Part shown: in pieces, positions 10,041-18,142 of the stretch
Layout of the letters: every line of letters begins with the position of its first letter
Position numbering within the stretch: the first letter of the stretch is position 1
Source of the DNA: Duganella sp. Root1480D1
Lineage (GTDB): Bacteria; Pseudomonadota; Gammaproteobacteria; Burkholderiales; Burkholderiaceae_D
Direction of reading: 5' to 3'
NCBI RefSeq assembly: GCF_001427305.1
Contig: NZ_LMFZ01000008.1
Span: 55,315 to 119,314 of the forward strand
Length of the DNA: 64,000 nt
Notes under the pieces: model-generated
What the model was told of the DNA's origin: nothing
What the model saw: the letters and a program-made list of their open reading frames with translations, nothing else
Database searches by the model: none
Program-made: the position numbers and the translations under genes

Positions 10041-10136
10041 CGTTCTAAAAGTAGGACTGTGAGTCGTAATTTAGCAGACTACCGGCACCGTCGTCCTGAA
10101 ATTAAGCTGTCTTCATCACATACGAAGGAGATGGCA

Positions 10137-10997
10137 ATGAAACGAGTCCTCGGCATCTACGGCGCACAAGCCCCTCACTGGGTGGGCGACGGCTTCCCGG
10201 TGCGTTCCCTCTTTAACTACCGCAGCCACGGCAAGCAAGCCAGCCCATTCCTGATGCTGGACTATGCCGGCCCGGCCAGGTTCGAACCCTCGACCGAGCC
10301 ACGCGGCGTTGGCTCGCACCCGCACCGCGGTTTCGAGACCGTGACCATCGTCTACCAGGGCGAGGTTGCGCACCGCGATTCGACCGGCGAAGGCGGCTTG
10401 ATCGGCCCTGACGACGTGCAATGGATGACCGCCGGCTCCGGGATCCTGCACGACGAATTCCACTCGCCTGAATTTACCCGCAAAGGCGGCGTGCTGGAGA
10501 TGGTGCAGCTCTGGGTCAACCTGCCTGCCGGCGACAAGATGACCCGGCCCGGCTACCAGGCCATTACCGCCGACACCATTCCGACCGTCGACTTGCCGGA
10601 TGGCGCGGGCCAGGTGCGGGTGATCGCGGGCGAATTCGACGACCAGTGGGGGCCAGCACATACGCACAGCCAGATGCATGTGTGGGATATGCGCCTGAAG
10701 CAGGGCGGCACCACGCCATTGCTGCTGACGGCCGGCTGGAACGCGATGCTGGTTGTTTTGCGCGGCACGGTGCTGGTCAATGGCGAAAGCATCGCCCGCG
10801 AAGCGCAGTTGGTGGTGCTTGATGCAGAGGGCCAGAACGCGGTGATCGAAGCGAACTCGGACGCCACGCTGCTGGTCCTGTCCGGGCAGCCGATTGATGA
10901 ACCGATTGTCGGCCACGGTCCCTTCGTCATGAACACCGAACAGGAAATTGTGGCAGCGATCAACGATTTTAACCAGGGCCGTTTTGGCCAGCACTAA
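10137..10997 (+). CDS. Pirin family protein
   Basis: 286 residues. I chose the ATG at 10137 over that at 10131 because GAAGGAG at 10124-10130 is directly against the first and correctly spaced for the second. The bicupin pirin fold is recognisable from GVGSHPHRGFETVTIVYQG, which supplies the metal ligands (two histidines, then H and E further on in GSGILHDEF). Pirins bind iron and act either as quercetinase-like dioxygenases or as redox-sensitive co-regulators; the sequence does not say which. It forms an operon with the hydrolase 13 bp downstream, and is divergent from a LysR gene, a common arrangement. Confidence 0.93.
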   Translation: MKRVLGIYGAQAPHWVGDGFPVRSLFNYRSHGKQASPFLMLDYAGPARFEPSTEPRGVGSHPHRGFETVTIVYQGEVAHRDSTGEGGLIGPDDVQWMTAGSGILHDEFHSPEFTRKGGVLEMVQLWVNLPAGDKMTRPGYQAITADTIPTVDLPDGAGQVRVIAGEFDDQWGPAHTHSQMHVWDMRLKQGGTTPLLLTAGWNAMLVVLRGTVLVNGESIAREAQLVVLDAEGQNAVIEANSDATLLVLSGQPIDEPIVGHGPFVMNTEQEIVAAINDFNQGRFGQH

Positions 10998-11010
10998 GAG
11001 GAGACTTACC

Positions 11011-11688
11011 ATGAGCACCCCAGCAAACTTCAACGGCCAGCGCCCAGTCATCGATCCAGCCGATACCGCCATGCTGCTGATCGACCACCAGAGCGGCTTA
11101 TTCCAGACGGTGGGCGACATGCCAATGCCGGAACTGCGCACACGGGCAGCGGCGCTGGCGAGGATGGCGACACTGGCCAAGCTGCCGGTGATCACCACGG
11201 CCTCGGTGCCGCAAGGCCCGAACGGCCCGCTGATCCCGGAAATCCACGAGAACGCGCCGCACGCAAAATACGTGGCGCGCCGCGGCGAGATCAACGCATG
11301 GGATAACCCGGACTTTGTGGCAGCCGTGAAGGCGACAGGGCGCAAGACCCTGATCATCGCCGGCACCATCACCAGCGTGTGCATGGCTTTCCCGTCGATT
11401 GCCGCTGCCTACGACGGCTATCGCGTGTTTGCCGTGGTCGACGCTTCAGGCACCTACAGCAAGATGGCGCAGGAAATCACCCTGACGCGGGTGGTGCAGG
11501 CTGGCGTGGTGCCGATCGATACGGCGGGCGTGGCATCCGAACTGCAGCAGACCTGGAACCGTGAAGATGCCGCCGAATGGGCGCAGGTATACACCAGGAT
11601 CTTCCCGGCCTACCAGCTGCTGATCGAGAGCTACGGCAAAGCCCAGCAAGTGGTGCAAGACCACGAGCAGCTCGACTCGCAGCGCTAG
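11011..11688 (+). CDS. Isochorismatase-family cysteine hydrolase (YcaC-like)
   Basis: 225 residues from an ATG preceded by GAGGAGA. The isochorismatase-like fold is evident: catalytic Asp in MLLIDHQSGLF, and the nucleophilic Cys in GTITSVCMAFPS with the cis-peptide just before it. Length and the ending are those of the YcaC subgroup, whose physiological substrate is unknown. It lies 13 bp after pirin and is probably co-transcribed with it under the divergent LysR regulator. Confidence 0.9.
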   Translation: MSTPANFNGQRPVIDPADTAMLLIDHQSGLFQTVGDMPMPELRTRAAALARMATLAKLPVITTASVPQGPNGPLIPEIHENAPHAKYVARRGEINAWDNPDFVAAVKATGRKTLIIAGTITSVCMAFPSIAAAYDGYRVFAVVDASGTYSKMAQEITLTRVVQAGVVPIDTAGVASELQQTWNREDAAEWAQVYTRIFPAYQLLIESYGKAQQVVQDHEQLDSQR

Positions 11689-11697
11689 GCCTGCGGC

Positions 11698-12036
11698 TTA
11701 CTTGCACTTGCCCCGCAGTTTGGCGATGCCGACGAAGGGCAGGGCGAGTACGCCGCTCAGGGGGATGAAGAGTATTACCGGAGGCTGGCGTTTCAAGCCT
11801 TCCGAATGCAGACAATCCGGCACCTCGGCCTCCTTGAACGCGAGGTCGAGACGCCGGGCCTGTTCACCGCCCGTGAAATCGGCGGTCGGCTGTGCGCTCG
11901 GCGCCGGCGCTTGCGCCGCCGCTTCGCGTACCGCCTGCTGGACTGCCGGATCGTCAAAGCGCCCCAGCGATACGTCTGGTTTGGCGAAGCCGGGCAGGCA
12001 AGCGAACAGGCAAGTCAACAAAAGGACACGGCGCAT
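11698..12036 (-). CDS. Small exported protein of unknown function
   Basis: 112 residues from the ATG at 12036. The N-terminus RRVLLLTCLFACLPGFAKPD is a signal peptide with a probable cleavage after GFA. A polar, alanine/proline-rich middle (APAPSAQPTADFTGGEQARR) precedes a hydrophobic C-terminal stretch (VILFIPLSGVLALPFVGIA) that could be a membrane helix, leaving a short KLRGKCK tail. I recognise no family. It converges on the hydrolase gene (9 bp apart) and is a single gene. Confidence 0.7.
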   Translation of the reverse strand: MRRVLLLTCLFACLPGFAKPDVSLGRFDDPAVQQAVREAAAQAPAPSAQPTADFTGGEQARRLDLAFKEAEVPDCLHSEGLKRQPPVILFIPLSGVLALPFVGIAKLRGKCK

Positions 12037-12181
12037 GGTCTTTACTGGAATTGCATTTCCGATAATTCTAGCGTGATTTGTGCTGGATTTGCACAAATCA
12101 TGTGTTGCCAGACTGCTACTAAACCTCGACTGGCCCGCCTAAGATGACTCCATCAACCAACCACTTTGAAGGAGCTTCAAA

Positions 12182-12583
12182 ATGCCTATCCTGAACATCA
12201 CCGTCAGCGGCACCCCAGAACAAGTGCCTGCCAAAAAAGTCTCCAACATCTTGATGAAGCACACCGGCGACATCCTGCACAAGGCTCCGGCGCTGACCGC
12301 CATCGCGGTGCATTACACGCCGCGCGAGCAGTGGTTTGTCGGCGGCGAATCGCTGGTGGAGCTGGGCAAGGCGAGCTTCTTCTTCGACATCAAGGTGACC
12401 GACGAAACCAATACCGCCAACGAAAAGTCGGCCTATATCGCTGCGGTCTACAAGGATTTGCAGGAACTGCTCGGGGAGCTGCATGAAGTCAGCTACATCC
12501 ATATCGATGACGCGCGGCCGGCCGCGTGGGGCTGGGGCGGCCTCACGCAGCAATTCCGTGCAGTTCAGAAGATGTTGATATAA
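12182..12583 (+). CDS. Tautomerase family protein
   Basis: 133 residues starting MPILNITVSG: the proline exposed after methionine removal is the general base of the 4-oxalocrotonate tautomerase/MIF superfamily. Two beta-alpha-beta units are visible, as in the longer (about 130-residue) members, with the second ending YIHIDDARPAAWGWGG. AAGGAG lies upstream of the start. The true substrate is unknown. Its last 19 bp overlap the 3' end of the convergent LysR gene. Confidence 0.85.
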   Translation: MPILNITVSGTPEQVPAKKVSNILMKHTGDILHKAPALTAIAVHYTPREQWFVGGESLVELGKASFFFDIKVTDETNTANEKSAYIAAVYKDLQELLGELHEVSYIHIDDARPAAWGWGGLTQQFRAVQKMLI

Positions 12584-13461
12584 ACGCCGGCAGCGTAATC
12601 GACAAAGGCACGCACCTTGGGCGACAGGTGGCGGTTCTGCGGGTACAGGGCATACAGCTCGCGCGGCTTCGGCGTGTAGCCGGGCAGGACTTCCACCAGC
12701 GCGCCGCGCGCCAGCTCTTCGCGCACGATGAAGGCGGCGGCGTTGGCAATGCCGACGCCTGCCACCGCCGCGGCACGAAGGGCAATATTGGTGTTGGCTT
12801 GCAGCGAGCCGCGCACTGCGACGGCGTGCTCGGAACCATCCGGCCCCGCCAGCGTCCATTCATTGGCGCGCGCGGCTGCCGTGTAGAGCAGGCAGTTGTG
12901 CTGCGCCAGCTCGTCCGGCACGGCGGGGGCGCCATGCGCCCGCAAGTAATCGGGGCTCGCCACGAGCAGCACCTTGCTGGTCGCCAGGCGGCGCGCGACC
13001 AGCGTGGAATCCGGCAGCTCGCGTGCCAGGCGCAGGGCGACATCGAAACCATCCTCTATCAGATCCACCATGCGGTCGTTGCACACCAGGTCAACCTGCA
13101 CACCCGGGTAGCGGGATATGAAGCCGGGCAGCCATTGCGCCACCTCGATAGTACCGAAGGCCATCGGCGCGTTGATGCGCAGGACGCCGGTGGGCTCGGC
13201 CTGGTGGCGGCCGATATTGCGGTCGGCGTCGTCCAGCAGGTCGAGTACCTCACGGGTCGATTCGTAATAATCGCGGCCAGCATCGGTCAGGGCGAAGCGG
13301 CGCGTGGTGCGGTTCAGGAGCTGGGCGCCGAGGTGTTCTTCGAGCTGGCGCACCTGGCGCGAAACAATGGTGTGGGAAATGCCGAGGGCATCGGCGGCAG
13401 CGGTAAAGCTGCCCAGTTCAACAACGCGGCGAAGCGCGCGCAGCGCCGCGAGTTGGTCCAT
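12565..13461 (-). CDS. LysR-family transcriptional regulator
   Basis: 298 residues. The N-terminal helix-turn-helix (residues about 5-60, RVVELGSFTAAADALGIS then VSRQVRQLEEHLGAQLLNRTTR) is followed by a periplasmic-binding-like effector domain. It begins directly at the fmt stop codon, with no intergenic base, so it is probably cotranscribed at the end of the def-fmt operon. The convergent tautomerase gene overlaps its 3' end and is a possible target. Confidence 0.92.
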   Translation of the reverse strand: MDQLAALRALRRVVELGSFTAAADALGISHTIVSRQVRQLEEHLGAQLLNRTTRRFALTDAGRDYYESTREVLDLLDDADRNIGRHQAEPTGVLRINAPMAFGTIEVAQWLPGFISRYPGVQVDLVCNDRMVDLIEDGFDVALRLARELPDSTLVARRLATSKVLLVASPDYLRAHGAPAVPDELAQHNCLLYTAAARANEWTLAGPDGSEHAVAVRGSLQANTNIALRAAAVAGVGIANAAAFIVREELARGALVEVLPGYTPKPRELYALYPQNRHLSPKVRAFVDYAAGVYINIF

Positions 13462-14418
13462 TTACTGGAAGCGCTGCCCGTCGAGCGGGAAGCCTTTGAT
13501 GAATTCAGCGGCAGGCAGGCGCTTGCCGCCGGGTTTTTGCAACTGCGTCAGTCGCAGCGCACCTTCGCCGCAAGCGACGATGATGCCGTGCTGCGCGTCC
13601 GCGGCGACCACCTGGCCAGCGGCGGCGCTGCTGCCCTGCTCCAGCACTTCAGCGCCCCACAGCTTGATCACCGTGCCATTCACCTCGCCATGGGCGCCCG
13701 GGAAGGGATTGAAGGCGCGGATCTTGCGGCTGATTTCGCGTGCCGGCAGGGTGAAGTCCAGTGCGGCTTCTTCTTTCAGGATCTTGTTGGCGTAGGTGAC
13801 GCCTTGTTCCGGCTGCGGCACGGCTTCCACCACGCCTTGTTCCATCTTGTGCAACACCTTGACCATCATCTGGGCGCCCATGGCGGCCAGCTTGTCGTGC
13901 AGGGTGGCTGTGGTGTCCTGCGGCGTGATCGGCGTGCGTTCGATCAGCAGCATGGGGCCGGTGTCCAGGCCTTCTTCCATTTCCATGATGGTGACGCCGG
14001 TCTCGGCATCGCCCGATTCGATCGCGCGGTGGATCGGGGCGGCGCCGCGCCAGCGCGGCAGCAGCGAGCCATGGATATTCAGACAAGGCTTGATGTCGAG
14101 GGTGGAGCGCGGCAGGATCAGGCCATAGGCCGCCACTACCATCACGTCGTAATCGGTGGCCAGCAGGCGCTCGTGGGCGGCCTTGGCTTCCGCCGCGCGT
14201 TGCGGGTCCTTGGCGTCCGTGCGCAGCGACAGGGGCTGCAACACCTCGATGCCGTGCTTGACAGCGTATTGCTTGACCGCCGACGGCTGCAACTGCATGC
14301 CGCGGCCGGCCGGGCGATCAGGCTGGGTCAGTACCAGGGGAATCTCGAAACCTGCTTCGTGCAGGGCCTGGAGGGCGACGGCCGCAAACTCAGGCGTGCC
14401 CGCGAAGATCACTTTCAT
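13462..14418 (-). CDS. fmt: Methionyl-tRNA formyltransferase
   Basis: 318 residues from the ATG at 14418 ([19 protein letters not shown]), the canonical Fmt start. It formylates initiator Met-tRNA using 10-formyltetrahydrofolate. The catalytic region [20 protein letters not shown] carries the Asn-His pair and the conserved SLLPRWRG loop; the C-terminal OB-like tRNA-binding domain (about 205-318) is complete. Sixteen bases after the def stop codon, it forms the usual def-fmt operon: one enzyme adds and the other removes the formyl group. Confidence 0.97.
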   Translation of the reverse strand: MKVIFAGTPEFAAVALQALHEAGFEIPLVLTQPDRPAGRGMQLQPSAVKQYAVKHGIEVLQPLSLRTDAKDPQRAAEAKAAHERLLATDYDVMVVAAYGLILPRSTLDIKPCLNIHGSLLPRWRGAAPIHRAIESGDAETGVTIMEMEEGLDTGPMLLIERTPITPQDTTATLHDKLAAMGAQMMVKVLHKMEQGVVEAVPQPEQGVTYANKILKEEAALDFTLPAREISRKIRAFNPFPGAHGEVNGTVIKLWGAEVLEQGSSAAAGQVVAADAQHGIIVACGEGALRLTQLQKPGGKRLPAAEFIKGFPLDGQRFQ

Positions 14419-14434
14419 GCTTCCCCCGCTGGTA

Positions 14435-14974
14435 TCAGTAACGGCGACCTGCGGCGCGCAGCGCTTCTTCGCGCTGGATGCCACGTTCTTCTTTTTGCAG
14501 TTTGGTCTTGATACGATTGCGTTTCAAGGGAGACAGGTATTCGACGAATACTTTGCCTTTCAGGTGATCCATTTCGTGCTGGATGCAGACTGCCAGCAGG
14601 CCGTCGGCGTCGACTTCGAACGGTTCGCCTTTGACGTTGTAAGCACGCACTTTCACTGCCGAAGGGCGCTCGACGCCGTCGTACACGCCCGGCACGGACA
14701 GGCAGCCCTCGTCGTAAACCTGTTTTTCCTCGCTCGACCACAGGATTTCCGGGTTGATGAAGGCGGTCAGGCCGGTTTTGTCTTCGGTAACGTCAATGAT
14801 GACAATTTGCTCATGCACGTCCACCTGGGTTGCGGCCAGGCCGATGCCCGGTGCGTCGTACATGGTTTCTGCCATGTCTTCCACCAGTTTGGCCAGGCGC
14901 TCGTCGAACACGGCAACAGGTTTCGCAATTTTGTGCAGGCGAGGGTCCGGGTAGCGGAGAATATTCAGTTTCAC
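14435..14974 (-). CDS. def: Peptide deformylase
   Basis: 179 residues, normal for a type I deformylase. The three catalytic motifs are present: GIGLAATQ near 45-52, EGCLSVPG (metal-binding Cys) near 92-99, and QHEMDHLKG (HExxH) near 134-142. It removes the N-formyl group from nascent proteins. It is the first gene of the def-fmt-lysR run and is divergent from the LysM gene across a 175-bp region that must carry both promoters. Confidence 0.97.
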   Translation of the reverse strand: MKLNILRYPDPRLHKIAKPVAVFDERLAKLVEDMAETMYDAPGIGLAATQVDVHEQIVIIDVTEDKTGLTAFINPEILWSSEEKQVYDEGCLSVPGVYDGVERPSAVKVRAYNVKGEPFEVDADGLLAVCIQHEMDHLKGKVFVEYLSPLKRNRIKTKLQKEERGIQREEALRAAGRRY

Positions 14975-15149
14975 GGGAGAATCTTAGTTAAACGACAATG
15001 ATTGTGCGGTAAATGGCGCATATTATGCGTGCACGATTGCTTCTGTGACACGAATTCCTTGCTTGATCAGGGTAATATGGGCAGAATTTGATTTCAGTGA
15101 GGCAAGCCTTTGTGGCCTTCCGTCATTGCCGCACCTAACGGATATATCA

Positions 15150-16247
15150 ATGAAAAATTTTAGCACAAGCAGCAGCCGCCTGTTGGCCGCAGCCCTGTTT
15201 TGCGGTGTGACGGCCGTTCCGGCCCACGCCAAGACCATCGTCTGTGAATTTAAGCCGAACGCACCGGATAGCCATACCGTCGTCAAAGGCGATACCCTGT
15301 GGGGTATCTCCGGAACCTTCCTCGACAAGCCTTGGTGCTGGCCGCAGGTTTGGGGCATGAATAAAGAAGAAATCGCGAATCCGCACTGGATCTATCCAGG
15401 GCAGATCGTCTGGTTCGACCGCGAAGCCGGCCGACTGCGCCTTGGCAACAAGGTCGGCGGCGATGGCACGGCCGGCGATATGCGCCTTGGCCCGCAACTG
15501 CGGACCGAAGGCCTGGGCAAGGATGCCGTCCAGTCGATCCCGTCCGGCGCAATCGAACCGTTCCTGACCCAACCCCTGATCATCGAAGAAGATGAACTCA
15601 AAAACGCACCGCGCATCATTGCGACGCGCGGCGCCCGCGTGTTCATCGGCAAGGACGATAAAGCCTATGTCCGCGGCGACCTGAAAGGCAGCACCTCGTT
15701 CCAGGTGTTCCGCCCAGGTAAGCCGCTGAAAGACCCGGTCACCAAGAAGGTGGTTGCGCTGGAAGCGTTCTACCTCGGTACCCTGAAGCTGGAAGCTCCG
15801 GCCGAAGCGGGCAGCGACGTGCATACCTTCGTCGTCGCCAGCGCCAAGGAAGAAATGGGCAAGGGCGACTTGCTGATGGCAATGCCGCCAATGCCGATGC
15901 AGAACTATGTTCCGCATCCGCCGGAAGTGGAAGTCAACGCCCACGTGCTGGCGGTGTACAACGGCGTCACGCACGCTGGCCAGAACCAGGTTGTCAGCAT
16001 TAATCGCGGAAAGCTTGACGGACTCGATATCGGTTCCGTGCTGCAGCTATACCATAAGGGTGAAGTGGTGAGCGATCCGGGCGCGTCGAAAGGCCTGCTC
16101 AATCTGCGCAACCCGACGGTCAAGCTGCCGGATGAACGCGTGGGCAGCTTGTTTATCTTCCGCGTGTTCAAGCACGTGTCGTATGGCTTGATCATGCAGG
16201 TGACTGAACCAATCGTTGTGGGGGATGTCGCCAAGACAGCGGAGTAA
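15150..16247 (+). CDS. LysM domain exported protein
   Basis: 365 residues from the ATG at 15150, which gives a clean signal peptide (KNFSTSSSRLLAAALFCGV, cleavage after AHA). One LysM domain follows at about 45-95 (HTVVKGDTLWGISGTFLD ... YPGQIVWF), predicted to bind peptidoglycan. The remaining 270 residues are all-beta-looking and form the conserved partner domain found in burkholderial LysM proteins beside dprA. The pairing LysM-dprA-smg-topB divergent from def-fmt is conserved in the order. The role is probably in envelope maintenance. It runs into dprA with a 5-bp gap. Confidence 0.9.
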   Translation: MKNFSTSSSRLLAAALFCGVTAVPAHAKTIVCEFKPNAPDSHTVVKGDTLWGISGTFLDKPWCWPQVWGMNKEEIANPHWIYPGQIVWFDREAGRLRLGNKVGGDGTAGDMRLGPQLRTEGLGKDAVQSIPSGAIEPFLTQPLIIEEDELKNAPRIIATRGARVFIGKDDKAYVRGDLKGSTSFQVFRPGKPLKDPVTKKVVALEAFYLGTLKLEAPAEAGSDVHTFVVASAKEEMGKGDLLMAMPPMPMQNYVPHPPEVEVNAHVLAVYNGVTHAGQNQVVSINRGKLDGLDIGSVLQLYHKGEVVSDPGASKGLLNLRNPTVKLPDERVGSLFIFRVFKHVSYGLIMQVTEPIVVGDVAKTAE

Positions 16248-16252
16248 ATCCC

Positions 16253-17482
16253 ATGGCCGTGCCAGTCACGGATGCCCCAACCCCCACCCGCCAGGACCTC
16301 GAGCGCCTGGCGATGTGGCTGCGCCTGGCGAACACGCCAGGCGTCGGCCGCCACACAGCCTTCAGGCTGCTCCAGCGTTACCACTCCCCCCAATCAGTTT
16401 TCACCGCCGCCAATGCCCGTCTTGCTGTGCCCCCGGCACAGGATGATGCCGCTCCGCTGCCCTTGCGCATGCTGACGCAGGCCGATGCGGATATCGCGCG
16501 CCCACTGCAGCGGGCTGGCGGCGATGGCGAAGACGACGTCTCGCTGGAACTTGCCCTCTGCCTTGCCGGCCCCATGCCGGAGCGGATATTCGCCATGGCG
16601 CAGGCCGCGCTGGAATGGGCTGCCCAGGAGGGCAACCACCTGGTCCTGTTTGGCGACCCGGAATACCCGCCGACCCTGAAGCACATCGCCGATCCACCGC
16701 TGCTGCTGTATGTCAAAGGCAAGCTGTCACTGCTCCAGCGCGAAGGTGTGGCGGTAGTGGGCGCTCGCAACTCCACCCTGCAAGGCAAGTCCAATGCGCG
16801 CCGGTTTGCACGCGTATTGAGTGAGGCCGGCATGCCGGTGGTCTCCGGCCTGGCACTGGGCATCGACGCCGCCGCGCATGAAGGCGGGATGGAAGGGGCG
16901 GGCGGCACTGTGGCGGTGATCGGCACCGGCATCGACCGTATCTACCCGCGCCGCAACGCCGCCCTGGCACGCCGTATCGCGGAGGAGGGCTGCCTGGTCA
17001 GCGAATTTGTCCTGGGCACGGCGGCGCGGGCCGAACATTTCCCGATCCGCAACCGCATCATCGCCGGCATGACGCGCGCCACGCTGGTGATCGAAGCTGC
17101 GGCGCGCTCCGGCTCGCTGATCACCGCGCATGCGGCAATGGACGCCGGCCGCGAAGTCCTGGTGCTGCCGGGCTCCGTGCTGTCGCCGCAGTCGGCCGGC
17201 TGCCATGCTCTAATAAGAGAAGGTGCGCGGCTGGTCGCAACGCCGGAGCACCTGCTGGAAGACCTGGGCCTGGCTGCGCCGGGCGAGGCAGCGATGCCAA
17301 TGGACCAGGCCGCAGGCTGGCTGTTGGCTGCCCTGGGCCATGATCCGGTCGGTGCCGATGAGCTTGCTACAAGGTTGCAACTTCCGCCAAGTGACATGCA
17401 GGCAAGCTTGCTTGCCCTGGAGCTTGCGGGTGTGGTGGAAAGGCTGCCGGGCGGTGCTTTCCAGCGCCTGAAAGGCCCGTGA
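16253..17482 (+). CDS. dprA: DNA-processing protein DprA
   Basis: 409 residues. An N-terminal helical (SAM-like) region (about 20-110) leads into the Rossmann-fold core: VVGARNSTLQGKSNARR, VSGLALGIDAAAHEG, GTGIDRIYPRRN, SEFVLG, FPIRNRIIAGM and SGSLITAHAAMDAGREV are all present. A C-terminal winged-helix domain (about 345-405) completes it. DprA binds incoming single-stranded DNA and loads RecA during natural transformation. The start ATG is 5 bp after the LysM stop, so the two are coupled. Confidence 0.97.
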   Translation: MAVPVTDAPTPTRQDLERLAMWLRLANTPGVGRHTAFRLLQRYHSPQSVFTAANARLAVPPAQDDAAPLPLRMLTQADADIARPLQRAGGDGEDDVSLELALCLAGPMPERIFAMAQAALEWAAQEGNHLVLFGDPEYPPTLKHIADPPLLLYVKGKLSLLQREGVAVVGARNSTLQGKSNARRFARVLSEAGMPVVSGLALGIDAAAHEGGMEGAGGTVAVIGTGIDRIYPRRNAALARRIAEEGCLVSEFVLGTAARAEHFPIRNRIIAGMTRATLVIEAAARSGSLITAHAAMDAGREVLVLPGSVLSPQSAGCHALIREGARLVATPEHLLEDLGLAAPGEAAMPMDQAAGWLLAALGHDPVGADELATRLQLPPSDMQASLLALELAGVVERLPGGAFQRLKGP

Positions 17483-17531
17483 ACCGCCGTTATGCTTGTG
17501 CCCGCCTCACAGATCCTGCTAAAGTAGCGCC

Positions 17532-17996
17532 ATGTTTGACATCCTGGTTTACCTGTACGAGACCTATTACCGCCCTGATGCCTGCCCTGAACCCGCAGCA
17601 TTGGCAAAGAAACTCTCCGCAGTCGGTTTCGACGATGTAGAGATTTCCGAGGCGCTGGTCTGGCTGAACGACCTCGCCGCCATGGCTGGCGTCGAGCAGT
17701 CGCTGACGGCCGCATCTTCTGGCACGCGCTTCTACGTGCGCCAGGAGCTGGACGTACTGGGCGCCCCTGCCGTCGGCTTTATCCAGTTCCTGGAGAGCGC
17801 CGGCCTGCTGTCCCCGCTGCAACGTGAAATCGTTATCGAACGCGCCCTGGCGCTGGACGAGGCCCCGGTGTCGCTGGGCAAGCTGAAGATCATCGTGCTG
17901 ATGCTGCTGTGGAGCCAGGGCAAGGAACCGGACGCCCTGATGTTCGACGACCTGTTTGGCGCCGAAGAAGACCAGGCGCCACGTCTGTTGCACTAA
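17532..17996 (+). CDS. smg: Smg family protein (DUF494)
   Basis: 154 residues beginning [15 protein letters not shown], the standard start of Smg. This proteobacterial family lies between dprA and topA/topB; its biochemical function is not known. The sequence is predicted mainly helical ([39 protein letters not shown]). It is 49 bp after dprA and probably in the same transcript. Confidence 0.93.
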   Translation: MFDILVYLYETYYRPDACPEPAALAKKLSAVGFDDVEISEALVWLNDLAAMAGVEQSLTAASSGTRFYVRQELDVLGAPAVGFIQFLESAGLLSPLQREIVIERALALDEAPVSLGKLKIIVLMLLWSQGKEPDALMFDDLFGAEEDQAPRLLH

Positions 17997-18142
17997 GCAC
18001 ACTCTTGCCAGCGTTGCCCTGCGCCGGCCAATTCCGTAATAATATTCGCAGCGTGTGATGCATTCGCAGCATCACTTGGCATCGTTTACTTTCTAATGTT
18101 GTATGATGCGCGCTGCCGCATACACCGACGAGAACTATAAAT

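Noticed and set aside
10275..10300. tRNA T-loop-like sequence GGTTCGAACC
   Set aside because: It is inside the pirin coding sequence and no acceptor stem or anticodon arm can be formed around it.
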